Shown in pieces: positions 5,856-6,721 of a stretch of DNA of 6,721 bases; position 1 is the first letter of the stretch, and every line of letters begins with the position of its first letter. The stretch is from positions 1 through 6,721 of the forward strand of contig JAHHQT010000099.1 in NCBI GenBank assembly GCA_020026215.1, read 5' to 3'. The DNA is from Muribaculaceae bacterium. GTDB taxonomy: Bacteria; Bacteroidota; Bacteroidia; Bacteroidales; Muribaculaceae. The position numbers and the translations under genes were made by a program. The notes beneath the pieces were generated by a model. The model ran no database searches, was not told where the DNA came from, and saw nothing but the letters and a program-made list of their open reading frames with translations.

Positions 5856-6416
5856 ATGACAGACGTTAACACTTACATTACCCCGGCTGACGAAAAGATG
5901 GAATTGGCTGTGGATTATTTGGAAGAAGCATTGGCTCACATTAGAGCAGGTAAAGCAAATCCCAAAATCTTAGACGGAATCAAAGTTGATTACTATGGTA
6001 GTGCGTCACCAATCAGCAATGTTGCAAACATCTCAGTTCCTGATGCGCGTACCATTACTATTACTCCTTGGGAAAAATCAATGTTCAAAGAAATAGAAAA
6101 GGCAATTATCAACTCAGAATTGGGTATTACTCCAGAAAACAATGGTGAAGTAATCCGTATTTCTATTCCTCCATTGACAGAGGAACGCCGTAAAGCATTG
6201 GTAAAACAATCTAAAGGTGAAGCTGAAAATGCTAAAATTTCTGTTCGTAATGCACGCCGTGATGCTATTGAAGGTTTGAAAAAAGCTATCAAGAGCGGTA
6301 TGCCTGAAGACGTAGAAAAAGACGCTGAAGAAAAAGTTCAAAAAATTCATGACAAATACATGAAGAGAATTGAAGAAGTATTTGCAGCTAAAGAAAAAGA
6401 AATTTTGACAGTGTAA
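5856..6416 (+). CDS. frr: Ribosome recycling factor
   Basis: RRF works with EF-G to split the post-termination ribosome and release mRNA and tRNA. The 186 residues compare with 185 in E. coli. The N-terminal helix carries HIRAGKANPKILDGIKVDYYG (about residues 28-48), followed by the small beta domain with VPDARTITITPWEKSM and ISIPPLTEERRKALVK (102-117). The basic helix KISVRNARRDA contains R131 and R134, the positions of E. coli R129 and R132, needed for ribosome binding. The C-terminal helix ends AAKEKEILTV. It is co-transcribed with pyrH across a 19-base AT-only spacer apart from two C, with no promoter seen there. A strong terminator follows 29 bases after the stop. Confidence 0.98.
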   Translation: MTDVNTYITPADEKMELAVDYLEEALAHIRAGKANPKILDGIKVDYYGSASPISNVANISVPDARTITITPWEKSMFKEIEKAIINSELGITPENNGEVIRISIPPLTEERRKALVKQSKGEAENAKISVRNARRDAIEGLKKAIKSGMPEDVEKDAEEKVQKIHDKYMKRIEEVFAAKEKEILTV

Positions 6417-6445
6417 TTAGGAACTGTTTGATTTCTTGAAAATAT

Positions 6446-6484
6446 AGCAACCATCCGAACAGAAGTGCGGATGGTTGCTTTTTT
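6446..6484 (+). terminator. Intrinsic terminator of the pyrH-frr operon
   Basis: AGCAACCATCCG (6446-6457) and CGGATGGTTGCT (6468-6479) form a perfect 12-bp stem with a 10-base loop. A run of six T follows (6479-6484). On the minus strand the tail is TATATTTTC, which might allow weaker termination in that direction. Confidence 0.93.
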
Positions 6485-6563
6485 ATGTTTAATCGGAGAA
6501 TATTTCTGACAGACTGTGATATTTGACGATCATTCGTGAAAATTAAGTGTCTTTTTTAATTTG

Positions 6564-6571
6564 CAAACTTA
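6564..6571 (-). promoter_or_regulatory. Possible minus-strand promoter -7 element
   Basis: On the minus strand TAAGTTTG matches TAnnTTTG exactly. The -33 position offers only TTTC (plus 6590-6593, spacing 18). A transcript from about 6557 would run toward the frr terminator. A single 8-base degenerate motif in AT-rich DNA is weak evidence. Confidence 0.25.
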
Positions 6572-6675
6572 GAATTGTGAAAAACGTCTGAAACGGATAT
6601 TGCATCGTGGTTTAGCGGTTGTTTACTGATATGAAAATGAGATATGTTTAGTTTGAAATTTTAAGTAAAAACTCG

Positions 6676-6699
6676 ATTATATATTATAAAATATATAAT
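6676..6699. repeat. AT-only inverted repeat
   Basis: ATTATATATT (6676-6685) and AATATATAAT (6690-6699) are perfect 10-bp inverted copies around ATAA. The surrounding sequence is almost entirely A/T, so chance symmetry is plausible. There is no following T-run to make it a terminator. Confidence 0.4.
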
Positions 6700-6721
6700 A
6701 ATTTAATAAATTGATAATAAT

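Larger units (their letters stand above)
6485..6721. other. AT-rich non-coding region downstream of frr
   Basis: Together with the terminator, about 305 bases after frr hold no gene I can support. The longest ATG-started frames I traced are about 13 codons. A minus-strand TAAGTTTG (6564-6571) resembles a promoter -7 element. The last 50 bases are almost pure A/T and contain an inverted repeat. No tRNA, other RNA fold or convincing plus-strand promoter is visible. It is probably the upstream region of a gene beyond the window. Confidence 0.6.

Noticed and set aside
6648..6655. Plus-strand promoter (TTAGTTTG) for a downstream gene
   Set aside because: Only a 7 of 8 match with no TTTG at 17-23 bases upstream, and the downstream gene is not visible.
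1..6721. CRISPR array, tRNA, rRNA or insertion sequence
   Set aside because: No regularly spaced repeats, no cloverleaf-like segments, no transposase and no terminal inverted repeats were seen.

Overview
The window looks like chromosomal DNA of a Bacteroidales bacterium (Bacteroides/Parabacteroides-like; genus not resolved). Three things suggest this. Promoters match the Bacteroidetes form (TTTG, about 19 bases, TAnnTTTG). Shine-Dalgarno sites are absent and starts are preceded by A-rich runs. The order pyrH-frr and the protein sequences fit that order. All coding space is accounted for by eight genes.

Region 1 (1-2104): the C-terminal part of an NhaC-type Na+/H+ antiporter, whose start lies outside the window, followed by a four-helix membrane polyferredoxin of the NapH type. 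A perfect 9-bp inverted repeat covers the likely promoter and start codon of the polyferredoxin gene. Its reading frame ends at TAG but stays open for 29 more codons, to a TAA that overlaps the thyA start.

Region 2 (2194-4244): thyA and folA are 12 bases apart. They form the dTMP/tetrahydrofolate cycle: ThyA makes dihydrofolate while methylating dUMP, and FolA reduces it again. After folA comes an AT-rich gene for an unknown protein with one membrane anchor, then a strong bidirectional terminator. The last 21 bases around the folA stop are repeated (20/21 identical, in frame, both encoding KLVRK and stop) at the end of the unknown gene. The unknown gene therefore looks inserted between folA and its own terminator. 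This is the most striking signal in the window.

Region 3 (4263-6484): a minus-strand gene for an exported TPR protein converges on that terminator. Its 5' end faces pyrH (UMP kinase) across a short region where two Bacteroidetes-type promoters overlap. pyrH and frr (ribosome recycling factor) form an operon closed by a strong intrinsic terminator.

Region 4 (6485-6721): AT-rich non-coding DNA with no supportable gene. It has a possible minus-strand promoter pointing at the frr terminator and an AT-only inverted repeat near the window edge.

No CRISPR array, tRNA, rRNA, transposase or complete new multi-gene system is visible. The novel candidates are the folA-linked insertion, the polyferredoxin operator-like palindrome and the interrupted polyferredoxin tail.
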